The notes under the pieces are model-generated. The model saw only the letters and a list, made by a program, of their open reading frames with translations. It was not told the DNA's origin and did no database searches. A DNA stretch of 64,000 nucleotides from Streptosporangium roseum DSM 43021 (GTDB lineage: Bacteria; Actinomycetota; Actinomycetes; Streptosporangiales; Streptosporangiaceae). The DNA is taken from NCBI RefSeq assembly GCF_000024865.1, contig NC_013595.1:6386001-6450000 (forward strand). Reading direction: 5' to 3'. This document shows, piece by piece, positions 42,158-50,895 of this stretch (position 1 is the stretch's first letter; every line of letters starts with the position of its first letter). The position numbers and the translations under genes were made by a program.

Positions 42158-42789
42158 TGCTCCCTGGAGAAGGCGACGCAGCACTCCCCCGGCCGCGGAT
42201 CCAGCCGGGCCGTCACGCCCTCCTCCCCGAGCCCTTCGAGCATGCCCTGGCAGAGCGCGAGGTTCATCGAGCAGACCAGCAGCGGATGCTCCTCGGCGAG
42301 CAGGTGGAAGGGGCAGTTGCGCAGTCGCAGCCGGCCGTCCTCCTCATACGGCTCGTAGCCGCGCCGCCGCAGCACCTCGCCGAGGTCCTCCCCCGGCGCG
42401 GCCAGCCCGGCCCCGGCGCGCCGCGCCACCCGCTCGGCCTGCTCGTCCCCGCCGAGCAGGTCCACCACCTCGGCCAGCGCCATCGCCAGCGTCCGGTAGT
42501 CCCTGGCCGGGACGTTGACCTGCCACTCCCCCGGCGCCCGGCGGTAGACCTTCGCCGGACGGCCGCTGCCCGGCCCGGTCTTGTCCGTCAGCCGCTTGAA
42601 CCCCGACTCCAGCAGCCCGACCTCGACCAGTTTGTCCAGGTGGAACGCGGCCAGGGTCCGCTGCACCCCCACCGCCTCCGCGGCCTCGTTGCGCCCCACC
42701 TCGTGCCCCCGGGAGACGACGTAGTCGTAGACGGCCCGCCGTACCGGATCATGCAGGGCCGCCACCGTGCCGAGGTCATCGCTGCTCAC
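42151..42789 (-). CDS. Helix-turn-helix regulator with cysteine-rich C-terminal domain
   Basis: This 212-aa protein (COG2345-like, SufR/ArsR-related) has an N-terminal winged helix (LHDPVRRAVYDYVV, then RNEAAEAVGVQRTLAAFHLD). The C-terminal half holds conserved cysteines: NCPFHLLAEEHPLLVCSMN, ALCQGML and GECCVAFS. In SufR-type relatives such cysteines ligate an iron-sulfur cluster or metal, so redox or metal sensing is a reasonable inference. Start is GTG 42789. The downstream DUF3291 gene is the likely partner. Confidence 0.85.
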   Translation of the reverse strand: MSSDDLGTVAALHDPVRRAVYDYVVSRGHEVGRNEAAEAVGVQRTLAAFHLDKLVEVGLLESGFKRLTDKTGPGSGRPAKVYRRAPGEWQVNVPARDYRTLAMALAEVVDLLGGDEQAERVARRAGAGLAAPGEDLGEVLRRRGYEPYEEDGRLRLRNCPFHLLAEEHPLLVCSMNLALCQGMLEGLGEEGVTARLDPRPGECCVAFSREHL

Positions 42790-42824
42790 AGCCGGAGTCT
42801 AGGGCGAGCGGCGGCGTCCGCGGG

Positions 42825-43730
42825 TCAGTAGGCGGCGAGGACGTCGACGACGAAGACGAGGGTGTCGGTGGGCTTGATCAGCGGCGGCAGGCCCTTCCCG
42901 TAGCCGAGTCCCGGCGGGACGACCACGGCGACACGGCTGCCGACCGGGACGCCGACCAGGGCCTTGTCCCAGCCGGGGATGACGCTGCCGTTGCCGATCT
43001 GGAAGGCCTTGGGCTGCCCGGCCTCCCAGGTGGAGTCGGCGGCGGCTCCGCTGCCCCAGATCCTGCTCTCGTACTGGGTGACCAGGAGCTGGCCCGCCCG
43101 GGTCCTGGGACCGCCGCCCTGGATGAGGACCTTGCTCTGCAGCCGCACGGGAGGCCGCTCACGCGGCAGGGTGAGGGCCGGGCGCTCGCCGGGGCCGCCG
43201 GCGACCTTCACCCCGGCGAGGGTGCCGCCACCGCCCGTGCCCCTGGCGGTGGCGTCCGGCGGGAAGGCGCCCAGGACGTCGACCACGTAGAACAGCTCGT
43301 CGCCGGCGGTCAGCCCGCCGGGCGGGTTGGGGCCGTAGCCCTCTCCGGGCGGGATGGCCGCGACGACACGGCTGCCGACCCTGTGCCCCCGCAGGGCCTT
43401 GCCCACGCCGGAGATGGAGTGCTTCAGCGGGAAGGAGGCGGGAGCGCCCTGGTTGAAGCTGGAGGCCAGCAACCGGTTGTCCTCGCCGTCCCACACGTGC
43501 GCTGTGTAGTGGGCCACGACCAGGTCGTCACCCTTGATCACGCTCCCGGTGCCGACCATCTGCTCGCGGACCCGCAGGTCGCCGGCGGGCTCGCCGTCCG
43601 GGAAGACGACCTTCGGCTTCACGCCGAAGTCTCCGAGAACCTCTATCTCCGGCCCGGCCCGGCCACCGGGAGAGGTGCAGGCGGCGACCAGCACAAGCGA
43701 GAACGCGGCGAGCAATGGCGGGATGCGCAT
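42825..43730 (-). CDS. FKBP-type peptidyl-prolyl isomerase lipoprotein
   Basis: This 301-aa lipoprotein has the lipobox LVAACTS with the lipidated Cys at 18. Two FKBP-like domains follow: a divergent first (about 60-155, VVAHYTAHVWDGEDNRL, AIPPGEGYG) and a standard second (about 195-301, VTQYESRIWGSG, IPGWDKALVGVPVGSRVAVV, PPGLGYGKG). It assists protein folding outside the membrane. It is a paralog of the next gene upstream. Start ATG 43730 has AGGGAG upstream. Confidence 0.92.
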   Translation of the reverse strand: MRIPPLLAAFSLVLVAACTSPGGRAGPEIEVLGDFGVKPKVVFPDGEPAGDLRVREQMVGTGSVIKGDDLVVAHYTAHVWDGEDNRLLASSFNQGAPASFPLKHSISGVGKALRGHRVGSRVVAAIPPGEGYGPNPPGGLTAGDELFYVVDVLGAFPPDATARGTGGGGTLAGVKVAGGPGERPALTLPRERPPVRLQSKVLIQGGGPRTRAGQLLVTQYESRIWGSGAAADSTWEAGQPKAFQIGNGSVIPGWDKALVGVPVGSRVAVVVPPGLGYGKGLPPLIKPTDTLVFVVDVLAAY

Positions 43731-43796
43731 GCGACTCCCTAGGCCGGGGGGTGCGCCAACCCTAACGCCCTATTGGGAGAGTTGTCAGTAACAGGC

Positions 43797-43830
43797 GGAG
43801 CCCGGCCACGCGTCCGCGTGGCCGGGCTCC
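43797..43830 (-). terminator. Strong hairpin terminator between the two FKBP genes
   Basis: A perfect 16-base stem (43797-43812 with 43815-43830) with a two-base loop lies 50 bases beyond the stop of the upstream FKBP gene (minus strand). It suggests that the two FKBP genes are separately transcribed. Confidence 0.85.
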
Positions 43831-43879
43831 GTGAGGTCCGCGGATCCGCCCGGGGTCGCCCGGGGTCCGTCCGGGCCCG

Positions 43880-44839
43880 TCAGTAGGCGGCGACGACGTC
43901 CACGAGGAAGACCAGGGTGTCGGTCCCCTTGATCTTGTCACCGGAGCCCTGCTTGCCGTAGCCGAGGTCCGGCGGGATGCTCAGCAGCACCCGGCTGCCG
44001 ACCGGGACGCCGACCAGACCCTGGTCCCAGCCCTTGATGACCTTGCCGGTGCCGATCTGGAACATGATCGGCTCCGCGCCGCGCGCCCAGCTGCTGTCGA
44101 ACTCGAGGTCCGAGCCCCAGATCTTCCCGGCGTACTGGACCAGGATCGACTGGCCGGACTTGACCTCCGGCCCGGTGCCCTTGATCACCGTCTTGACGAC
44201 GAGCTCCTTGGGCGCCTTCTCCTTGGTCTTGGTGGTCAGCTTGGGCGCGGCGTCGCCGCCGGGGTTCTCCACCTTGACGCCCTTGACGCCCGGGTCGGCC
44301 GCCGTGCCCTGGGCCGCCTTGCCCTCGGGGACGCCGACGACGTCGACCACGAAGACCTGCGACTGGCCCGCGGGCGCCTGCGCCTGCTGCTCGGCGGGCA
44401 ACGCGTCCTTGCCGACGACGGACAGGAACCGGCCGCCCCCCTTGGTCTCGGCGAAGCCCTTGCGCAGGATCGCCGGGACCTGCTCGTTCATCGTGATGAG
44501 CTGCGGGCCGCCCTCGTCGTAGGTCGAGCCGGCCAGCTTGTTCTCCTTGCCGTCCCAGGTGTAGACGGTGAAGTTGGCCACCACGCTGCCGCCCTCCTTG
44601 GCGGCGGCACCGACGGTGCCGGGCGTGATGACCTGGTAGGAGGAGGTCTCGACGACCTTGGCGGGGAAGGCCACAGTGGGCTTCGCGTTCGCCGCGCCCG
44701 TCACCTTCAGCGCCGGAACCGCACCGGCGGGGCTGCTGGAGGCAGTACCGGAGGCGGTTCCGGCACCCCCTCCGGAGCCGCAGGCTGCGGCGAACAACAA
44801 AGGCACTGAGGCCAGTACGGCCAGGCTGCGGCGGCGCAT
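43880..44839 (-). CDS. FKBP-type peptidyl-prolyl isomerase lipoprotein (paralog)
   Basis: This 319-aa secreted protein has the lipobox LFAAACGS with Cys at 20, then a low-complexity Gly/Ser/Ala linker. It has a degenerate first FKBP-like region (VVANFTVYTWDGKENKLAG) and a canonical C-terminal FKBP domain (ILVQYAGKIWGSD, VIKGWDQGLVGVPVGSRVLL, PPDLGYGKQ). The two paralogs share the closing motif DTLVF-VDV-AAY. GAGGG lies 6 bases before the ATG at 44839. It is 97 bases downstream of pafA. Confidence 0.92.
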   Translation of the reverse strand: MRRRSLAVLASVPLLFAAACGSGGGAGTASGTASSSPAGAVPALKVTGAANAKPTVAFPAKVVETSSYQVITPGTVGAAAKEGGSVVANFTVYTWDGKENKLAGSTYDEGGPQLITMNEQVPAILRKGFAETKGGGRFLSVVGKDALPAEQQAQAPAGQSQVFVVDVVGVPEGKAAQGTAADPGVKGVKVENPGGDAAPKLTTKTKEKAPKELVVKTVIKGTGPEVKSGQSILVQYAGKIWGSDLEFDSSWARGAEPIMFQIGTGKVIKGWDQGLVGVPVGSRVLLSIPPDLGYGKQGSGDKIKGTDTLVFLVDVVAAY

Positions 44840-44935
44840 AGATATCCCTCTAGCAGACGTCAGGTTCGCGCCACACTACCCGGCCGGACATACGGATGAG
44901 TTAAGCCACAGACCGATCTTGCCGAAGCGTGACCA

Positions 44936-46294
44936 TCACATGCCGGCGATAAGTTTGTCCACCCTCTCGTCCACGCTGCGGAAGGGGTCCTTGCACAGCA
45001 CGGTGCGCTGCGCCTGATCGTTGAGCTTCAGGTGCACCCAGTCGACGGTGAAGTCGCGGCGCTTCTCCTGCGCCTTGCGGATGAACTCCCCGCGCAGCCG
45101 CGCCCGGGTGGTCTGCGGCGGCACGGACTTGGCCTCGAAGATCTTCAGGTCGGAGGCCACCCGCTCCACCGCGCCGCGCTTCTGCAGGAGGTAGAACAGG
45201 CCACGGCGGCGGTGCACGTCGTGGTAGGCCAGGTCGAGCTGGGCGACCCGGGGGCTCGACAGGGGAAGGTCGTACTTCTTGCGGTAGCGCTCGATGAGCT
45301 GGTATTTGGTCACCCAGTCGATCTCCCTGGCGACCAGGTCCAGGTTGCCGGTCTCGACGGCGTTGAGCGTCCGCTCCCACAGCTCCAGCACCCGGTGGCT
45401 GATCTCGTCGCCGCCGCGGCGGTCGACGAAGTCGCGGGCCTTGGAGAGGTATTCCTGCTGGATCTCCAGCGAGGACGCCTCCCGGCCGTTGGCCAGCCGC
45501 ACGCGCCGCCGCCCGGTCATGTCGTGGGAGACCTCCCGGATCGCCCGGATCGGGTTCTCCAGCGACAGGTCGCGCATCACCGTGCCCGCCTCGATCATGC
45601 GCAGCACCAGGTCGGTGGCGCCGACCTTGAGCAGCATGGTCGTCTCGCTCATGTTGGAGTCGCCGACGATGACGTGCAGGCGGCGGAAGCGCTCGGCGTC
45701 GGCGTGCGGCTCGTCACGGGTGTTGATGATGGGGCGCGACCGGGTGGTCGCGCTGGAGACGCCCTCCCAGATGTGCTCGGCCCGCTGGGAGACGCAGTAG
45801 ACCGCTCCGCGGGGGGTCTGCAGCACCTTCCCGGCGCCGCAGACGATCTGCCGGGTCACCAGGAAGGGGATGAGCACGTCCGCCAGGCGGCCGAACTCGC
45901 CGTGCCGCCCGACCAGGTAGTTCTCGTGGCAGCCGTAGGAGTTTCCGGCCGAGTCGGTGTTGTTCTTGAACAGGTAGATGTCGCCGGCGATGCCCTCCTC
46001 GCGGAGCCTCTTCTCGGCGTCGACGAGGAGTCCCTCCAGGATGCGCTCCCCCGCCTTGTCGTGGGTGACGAGTTCCACGACGTTGTCACACTCGGGGGTG
46101 GCGTACTCGGGGTGGCTGCCCACGTCCAGGTAGAGGCGGGCGCCGTTGCGCAGAAAGACGTTGCTCGATCGGCCCCAGGAGACGACCCGGCGGAATAGAT
46201 AACGCGCGACCTCGTCGGGTGACAGCCGCCGCTGCCCCCTGAACGTGCAGGTGACGCCGTACTCGTTCTCAAGCCCGAAGATGCGACGATCCAT
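44936..46294 (-). CDS. pafA: Pup-protein ligase
   Basis: This 452-aa carboxylate-amine ligase is related to glutamine synthetase and attaches Pup to substrate lysines. The N-terminus MDRRIFGLENEYGV carries the acidic ATP/Mg site. The catalytic Asp57 lies in RLYLDVGSHPEYATPECDN. GDIYLFKNNTDSAGNSYGCH, SQRAEHIWEGVSS and the C-terminal domain with DWVHLKLND follow. Start ATG 46294. In the standard order it follows prcA, as here, with one extra secreted-protein gene in between. Its substrate Pup is encoded 13 kb away at 59127. Confidence 0.97.
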   Translation of the reverse strand: MDRRIFGLENEYGVTCTFRGQRRLSPDEVARYLFRRVVSWGRSSNVFLRNGARLYLDVGSHPEYATPECDNVVELVTHDKAGERILEGLLVDAEKRLREEGIAGDIYLFKNNTDSAGNSYGCHENYLVGRHGEFGRLADVLIPFLVTRQIVCGAGKVLQTPRGAVYCVSQRAEHIWEGVSSATTRSRPIINTRDEPHADAERFRRLHVIVGDSNMSETTMLLKVGATDLVLRMIEAGTVMRDLSLENPIRAIREVSHDMTGRRRVRLANGREASSLEIQQEYLSKARDFVDRRGGDEISHRVLELWERTLNAVETGNLDLVAREIDWVTKYQLIERYRKKYDLPLSSPRVAQLDLAYHDVHRRRGLFYLLQKRGAVERVASDLKIFEAKSVPPQTTRARLRGEFIRKAQEKRRDFTVDWVHLKLNDQAQRTVLCKDPFRSVDERVDKLIAGM

Positions 46295-46683
46295 TGCCTC
46301 ACACTATTCGCCGAACCCCTCTTGCGGGAGGGATCAATGGGGTTTTCGGTCGTACGGCTTATGCCCCCGGCGATGAACTGCTAAGCGCGAGCACGGCTCA
46401 CACCCGGGTCCCCCGGCACGCTGGCCGTACCGGATCCCCGGTCGTCCCGGGCGCGTCGGCCGCCGCCCTGCCCGAAGATCTCGGCGACCCCGGCGCTCCG
46501 GCCGTCGCGGGCCGGGGAACGGCCGTGGCCGCCGGGACGGGGCCGGGGCGTGGCGCGGTTCACCTCGCGTCAGGTCGCCGGGGCCCCGATTCGGCTGCCC
46601 GGAAAAGTGTGATCGAAATCACGGGAAGGACGGCTCGCGGGACGTGCGGGCCCCGCCTTCCGGCGAGGCGCCCTTCAGAGGGC
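46295..46683. other. Intergenic stretch upstream of pafA, no gene
   Basis: No coding frame of recognisable content was found. It must contain the pafA promoter; GTGATCGAAATCAC near 46607-46620 is a short palindrome-like element of unknown meaning. Confidence 0.4.
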
Positions 46684-47190
46684 TCAGGGGGTGTAGATCT
46701 CCTGAAGCTTGACGATCTCACCGCGGTAGACCGTGATCAGCGAGGGGCGCTGGTACTTCTTGGCCCTGGTCAGCAAGGCCGTGCGGGAGCAGCGCTTGCT
46801 CCCCAGCCCCTGCTTGTTCACCGTGAAGCCCGCCAGGGTGGCCGAGCAGCCCAGGGCGCTGAGGAAGACGACGTTCTTGGCGACGGGTGAGGCGTAGGCG
46901 GCGACGTCCCCATCCGCCGGACCCACGAAGTGGCCCTCGCTGTATTTGTCCTTCACCCACTTGATCGGCTCGTACTCCACCTGGCCGGGGGCCACATGAG
47001 TGATCCAGCCGCGCAGGACGCCGTCCTTGCGGGAACTGATGCGCTTGGTGAAATCGTGGCCCGGGTCGGGCTGGAACGCCGTACCGAAGATCTTCGGCAC
47101 GGGGAAGCCGGGGATCGCCGCGGCGTCGGCGGGGACCGCGCCGGCCAGGGCGACGGAGAGCACGGCGGCGGCCGTCAGGGAACGCTTCAT
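46684..47190 (-). CDS. Hypothetical secreted protein
   Basis: This 168-aa protein has a Sec signal peptide (MKRSLTAAAVLSVALAGAV, cleavage probably after ADAAA). The mature part has two Cys residues (ALGCSATLAGF and SKRCSRTALL) that could form a disulfide, and is basic. It matches no family that I know. Start ATG 47190 is taken because the signal peptide begins there; the longer open frame lacks support. It sits between prcA and pafA on the same strand but is isolated from prcA by a strong terminator. Confidence 0.65.
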   Translation of the reverse strand: MKRSLTAAAVLSVALAGAVPADAAAIPGFPVPKIFGTAFQPDPGHDFTKRISSRKDGVLRGWITHVAPGQVEYEPIKWVKDKYSEGHFVGPADGDVAAYASPVAKNVVFLSALGCSATLAGFTVNKQGLGSKRCSRTALLTRAKKYQRPSLITVYRGEIVKLQEIYTP

Positions 47191-47247
47191 GCCCGGTACG
47201 ACGACGGCGGCGTGAATACGGTTGTCCGTTGGACAGGTGATCCACAT

Positions 47248-47297
47248 CACACCGGCGGCGCGCCGTCCCCCGCGAGGGACGGCGCGCCGCCGGTGTG
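47248..47297 (-). terminator. Very strong hairpin terminator after prcA
   Basis: A perfect 22-base stem (47248-47269 with 47276-47297) with a 6-base loop lies 4 bases beyond the prcA stop. It separates the prcBA unit from the downstream secreted-protein and pafA genes. Confidence 0.9.
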
Positions 47298-47300
47298 CGA

Positions 47301-48080
47301 TCAGCCGTTCGAACCGGTGTCGACGTCTCCCTCGGGGGCGGTGGCCGGAGCCTCGGCCTCCCCGGGCGTCGCGGACGTGGCGGACGTGGCGGACCCCTCG
47401 GCCAGCAGGCGCTCCAGCCGCGGGCCGGCGAGCCGCAGGAACTTGCGGTGCGGACGGTTGCGGTCGAGCACCGCGACCTCCAGCTGGCTGGCCGGAGAGC
47501 GCTCACCGCCCGGCTCGGTCAGCGCGAACAGCGCCGCCTCCAGCGCCTCGGCCAGCGGCAGCCCGTCGCGGTAACGCTCCTTGAGCCGGCCCGCCACCGC
47601 CTCGGCCTGACCGCCCATCGCCACCAGACCGGTCTCGTCGAAGACCGAGCCGTCGAAGGTGAGGCGGTAGATGTGGTCCTCGTCGGAGGAGTCGCCGACC
47701 TCGGCCACCACGATCTCGACCTCGAACGGCTTCATCGACTCGGTGAAGATCTGGCCGAGGTTCTGCGCGTAGAGGTTGGCCAGGCCGCGCGCGGTGACGT
47801 CGTCGCGCGCGTAGTTGTAGCCGTTGATGTCGGCGTAGCGGATGCCGCCGAGACGCAGCGCCTCGAACTCGTTGTAGCGGCCGACCGCGGCGAACCCGAT
47901 CCTGTCGTAGATCTCGCTGATCTTGTGCAGGGCCCGGGAGGGGTTGGGGGCGACGAACAGGATGCCGTGCTCGTACTGCAGCACGACGACGCTACGGCCC
48001 CGCGCGATCCCCTTTCGCGCGTAGTCCGCCTTGTCCCGCATCTGCTGCTCGGGCGAGACATATCCAAAAGGCATGGACAC
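47301..48080 (-). CDS. prcA: 20S proteasome alpha subunit
   Basis: This 259-aa alpha subunit forms the gated outer rings of the core particle. N-terminal MSMPFGYVSPEQQMRDKADY is the actinobacterial alpha signature, followed by ARKGIARGRSVVVLQYEHGI and YNEFEALRLGGIRYADINGY (in part: FEALRLGGIRYAD). The C-terminal tail is acidic and repetitive (ATSATSATPGEAE). Start may be GTG 48080 or ATG 48074. It follows prcB by 19 bases on the same strand. Confidence 0.96.
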   Translation of the reverse strand: MSMPFGYVSPEQQMRDKADYARKGIARGRSVVVLQYEHGILFVAPNPSRALHKISEIYDRIGFAAVGRYNEFEALRLGGIRYADINGYNYARDDVTARGLANLYAQNLGQIFTESMKPFEVEIVVAEVGDSSDEDHIYRLTFDGSVFDETGLVAMGGQAEAVAGRLKERYRDGLPLAEALEAALFALTEPGGERSPASQLEVAVLDRNRPHRKFLRLAGPRLERLLAEGSATSATSATPGEAEAPATAPEGDVDTGSNG

Positions 48081-48099
48081 CTGGGGTGATCCTCTCGTG

Positions 48100-48948
48100 T
48101 TAGCGCAGCGGGGCGACGGGGCCGTCGGGGGAGCTCATCCGCTCTTGGAGGACGGTCTGGACGTGCCCGCCCACCTCCTCGTCGGACAGACGGTGGAAGC
48201 CGTCGGCGGTGATCTGCGCTACGACGGGCCAGATCTTACGGGTGACGTCGGGGCCGCCGGTCGCCGAGTCGTCGTCGGCGGCGTCGTACAGGGCGTGGAT
48301 GAGCGTCAGCACGACCTCCTCGGGCGAGGCGTTCTCCCGGTAGAGCTTCTTCAGCGAGCCCCGCGCGAAGATCGAGCCGGAGCCGATCGAGTGGTACTGC
48401 TGCTGCTCGTAGGGGCCGCCTCCCACGTCGTAGCCGAAGATCCGGCCGCCGTCGATCTCGGGGTCGTAGGCGGCGAACAGCGGCACCACGACCAGGCCCT
48501 GCATCGCCATGCCGAGATTGCCGCGGATCATGGTGGCGAGCCGGTTGGCCTTGCCCGCCACGGAGAGCGTGCGGCCCTCCATCTTCTCGTAGTGCTCAAG
48601 CTCGACCCGGTAGAGCCGGGCCATCTCGATGCCCGTGCTCGCCGTCCCGGCGATGCCCATGCACGAGTAGTCGTCGGTGCGGAACACCTTCTCCATGTCT
48701 CGCTGGGAGATGATGTTTCCCGAGGTCGCCCGGCGGTCACCGGCCATCACCACGCCACCCGCGCAGGTCGCCGCGACGATCGTGGTGGCGTGTGGAATCC
48801 GGTCGCCGACCGGGGCTGCCAGGGTCTCGTTTCGGCCGGGCAACAAGTCCGGCGCGTAGGAGCCGACGAACTCGGTGAACGAGGAAATGCCGCTGTTCGT
48901 GAAGATGTGATTCACCATGCCGGCGGGCAGGTCCCTGTGCGATCCCAC
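48100..48948 (-). CDS. prcB: 20S proteasome beta subunit
   Basis: This 282-aa beta subunit carries a 54-residue propeptide removed autocatalytically before Thr55 of TTIVAATCAGGVVMAGDRR, which becomes the N-terminal nucleophile. Further conserved parts are MGIAGTASTGIEMARLYRVE and GRIFGYDVGG. Start GTG 48948 has GGAGGGA 6 bases upstream. In other actinobacteria pup lies immediately upstream and is co-transcribed. Here the upstream neighbour is a divergent binding-protein gene, so prcBA must have its own promoter in 48949-49131. Confidence 0.97.
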   Translation of the reverse strand: MGSHRDLPAGMVNHIFTNSGISSFTEFVGSYAPDLLPGRNETLAAPVGDRIPHATTIVAATCAGGVVMAGDRRATSGNIISQRDMEKVFRTDDYSCMGIAGTASTGIEMARLYRVELEHYEKMEGRTLSVAGKANRLATMIRGNLGMAMQGLVVVPLFAAYDPEIDGGRIFGYDVGGGPYEQQQYHSIGSGSIFARGSLKKLYRENASPEEVVLTLIHALYDAADDDSATGGPDVTRKIWPVVAQITADGFHRLSDEEVGGHVQTVLQERMSSPDGPVAPLR

Positions 48949-49131
48949 GCGACTCCCTCCAAAGGTGCGGTCCTTTAAGGCCCGACCTTACTCATCTTGC
49001 CGTGCTGCATGCACTTCCCTGGATCAGCTCAGCGCGAACCCCCTCCGGCCGGATCATTGAATCTTTACGCCCGAGTAAGCCCGTGTAATTGTCGAGTTGT
49101 CGTGACATGCCTCCACCCAGCAGAGGTCACC

Positions 49132-50514
49132 GTGAGACTCTTCCGCCGACCTGTCCTGATTGCGACACTGACGACCGCCGTCCTCGCGCTGCCCGCCTGC
49201 GGCTCCGGCGCCCCCGCCGGGGAAGAGGGCATCACCTTGACCATCACCGCCAACGCCATCTCCGGCGGCAAGAACGCGGCAGGCGCCGAGTGGATCAAAC
49301 AGTGGGTCATCCCCAGGTTCGAGGCCGCGCAGAAGGCGGCGGGACATGAGGTCCGCGTGCTGTTCCAGCCGAACGGCGTGGGCGACGAGCAGTACAAGAC
49401 CAAGGTCGCGCTGGACCTGAAGTCGAGGACCGGCGCCGACGTGATCGACCTCGACGGGATCTGGGTCGGCGAGTTCGCCCAGGCCGGATACCTCAAACCC
49501 CTCACCGAGCTGGGCGGGACGGCCGTCGAGACGTGGGAGGGGTGGAAGCAGATCCCCCAGGCCGTGCAGGGCCTGGGCATCTTCGAGGGCAAGAAGTACG
49601 GGCTGCCGCAGGGGACCGACGGACGGGTCCTGTACTACAACAGGGAGCTGTTTGGGAGAGCCGGCCTGCCGGAACCCTGGCAGCCGAGGAGCTGGCAGGA
49701 GATCCTCGACGCGGGAGCGGCGCTGAAGAGGCTGCCCGGCGTGACGCCGATCCAGATCAACGCGGGCACCGCGATGGGCGAGGCGACCACGATGCAGGGC
49801 GCGCTGCCCCTGCTGGCCGGCACCGGCACGGAGATCTACACCGGCGGCAGGTGGGCCGGCTCCTCGCAGGCGGTCAAGGACGTGCTGGAGTTCTACCGGC
49901 AGATCTACTCCGGCGGCCTGGGCGATCCGAAGCTCCAGCAGGAGGCCAAGGGCCGCGACAAGTCCTTCGCCGAGTTCGCCGACGGCAGGATCGGCATCCT
50001 GGCGGAGGGCGACTACTTCTGGCGGTCGGTGATCGACCCCAAGACGGGCGTGGCTCCGATGGCCGAGCGCGACCGGGTGGTGGGCTACGCCAGGATCCCG
50101 GCCAGGCGGCCCGGCGCCGGAGTCCGCGGCCAGGACTTCGTCAGCCTGTCCGGCGGGGCCGTACGGGTGCTGAACCCCTTCTCGAAGCATCCCCGGCAGG
50201 CGTGGGAGCTGCTGTCGTTCATGCACTCCGCCGAGGCGGTCAAGGCCGAACTGGCCGGAGCCGCCCGCGTCACCTCCCGCTCCGACGTCAACGCCGAGGT
50301 CCTCGCCGCCGACCCGATGCTGAGGTTCGTCTCCGAGGAGATCCTGCCGATCACCGTCTACCGCCCCGGCCTGGCCGTCTACCCCCAGGTGTCGGCGGCC
50401 CTGCAGGAGGCGACGGCGGACATCGTCTCCGGCAGGCCCGTCCAGGAGGCTGCCGCCGCCTACCGGGCCAAGGTGGAGGGGTTGGTCGGTGGCTCCGGCA
50501 ACGTCGCCGACTGA
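49132..50514 (+). CDS. ABC transporter substrate-binding lipoprotein (mannoside cassette)
   Basis: This 460-aa family-1 solute-binding protein has a lipoprotein signal (VRLFRRPVLIATLTTAVLAL, then the lipobox LPACGS). The body includes ADVIDLDGIWVGEFAQAGYL, GLPQGTDGRVLYYNRELF and KHPRQAWELLSFM. Start GTG 49132 has AGAGG 6 bases upstream; the open frame reaches upstream to 48997 without support. It is the first gene of a seven-gene cassette. The GH38 enzyme at its end suggests a mannose-containing ligand. Confidence 0.92.
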   Translation: MRLFRRPVLIATLTTAVLALPACGSGAPAGEEGITLTITANAISGGKNAAGAEWIKQWVIPRFEAAQKAAGHEVRVLFQPNGVGDEQYKTKVALDLKSRTGADVIDLDGIWVGEFAQAGYLKPLTELGGTAVETWEGWKQIPQAVQGLGIFEGKKYGLPQGTDGRVLYYNRELFGRAGLPEPWQPRSWQEILDAGAALKRLPGVTPIQINAGTAMGEATTMQGALPLLAGTGTEIYTGGRWAGSSQAVKDVLEFYRQIYSGGLGDPKLQQEAKGRDKSFAEFADGRIGILAEGDYFWRSVIDPKTGVAPMAERDRVVGYARIPARRPGAGVRGQDFVSLSGGAVRVLNPFSKHPRQAWELLSFMHSAEAVKAELAGAARVTSRSDVNAEVLAADPMLRFVSEEILPITVYRPGLAVYPQVSAALQEATADIVSGRPVQEAAAAYRAKVEGLVGGSGNVAD

Positions 50515-50518
50515 CCTG

Positions 50519-50895
50519 CGACGCGGAGCGTCGTGAGCCCGCGAGGGCGCGCCGGTGAACTGGACTGAGGAGCGAAGGAGCGAGGAACGAGCGGATGAGC
50601 GACGAGGGAAGTCACCGGTCACCAGCGCCCGAGCCGCGACGCGGAGCGTCGCCATGAGCCCGCGAGGGCGCGCCGGTGAACTGGACTGAGGAGCGAAGGA
50701 GCGAGGAACGAGCGGATGAGCGACGAGGGAAGTCACCGGTCACCAGCGCCCGAGCCGCGACGCGGAGCGTCGCCATGAGCCCGCGAGGGCGCGCCGGTGA
50801 ACTGGACTGAGGAGCGAAGGAGCGAGGAACGAGCGGATGAGCGACGAGGGAAGTCACCGGTCACCAGCGCCCGAGCCGCGACGCGGAGCGTCGCC
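50519..50895 (+). repeat. Three tandem 121-bp repeats upstream of permease start
   Basis: CGACGCGGAGCGTCG begins units at 50519, 50637 and 50758 and starts a partial fourth at 50879. The first unit is 118 bp (CCA missing after CGTCG), the next two 121 bp and virtually identical. Each complete unit carries GGAG-CGTCGCC-ATGAGC, and the partial fourth supplies the ribosome-binding site and start codon of the permease. The unit also holds GAGGAGCGAAGGAGCGAGGA. As 121 is not a multiple of three, no continuous frame crosses the array. Confidence 0.9.

Noticed and set aside
50519..50895. CRISPR array
   Set aside because: The repeats are directly adjacent 121-bp units without unique spacers, and no cas gene is nearby.
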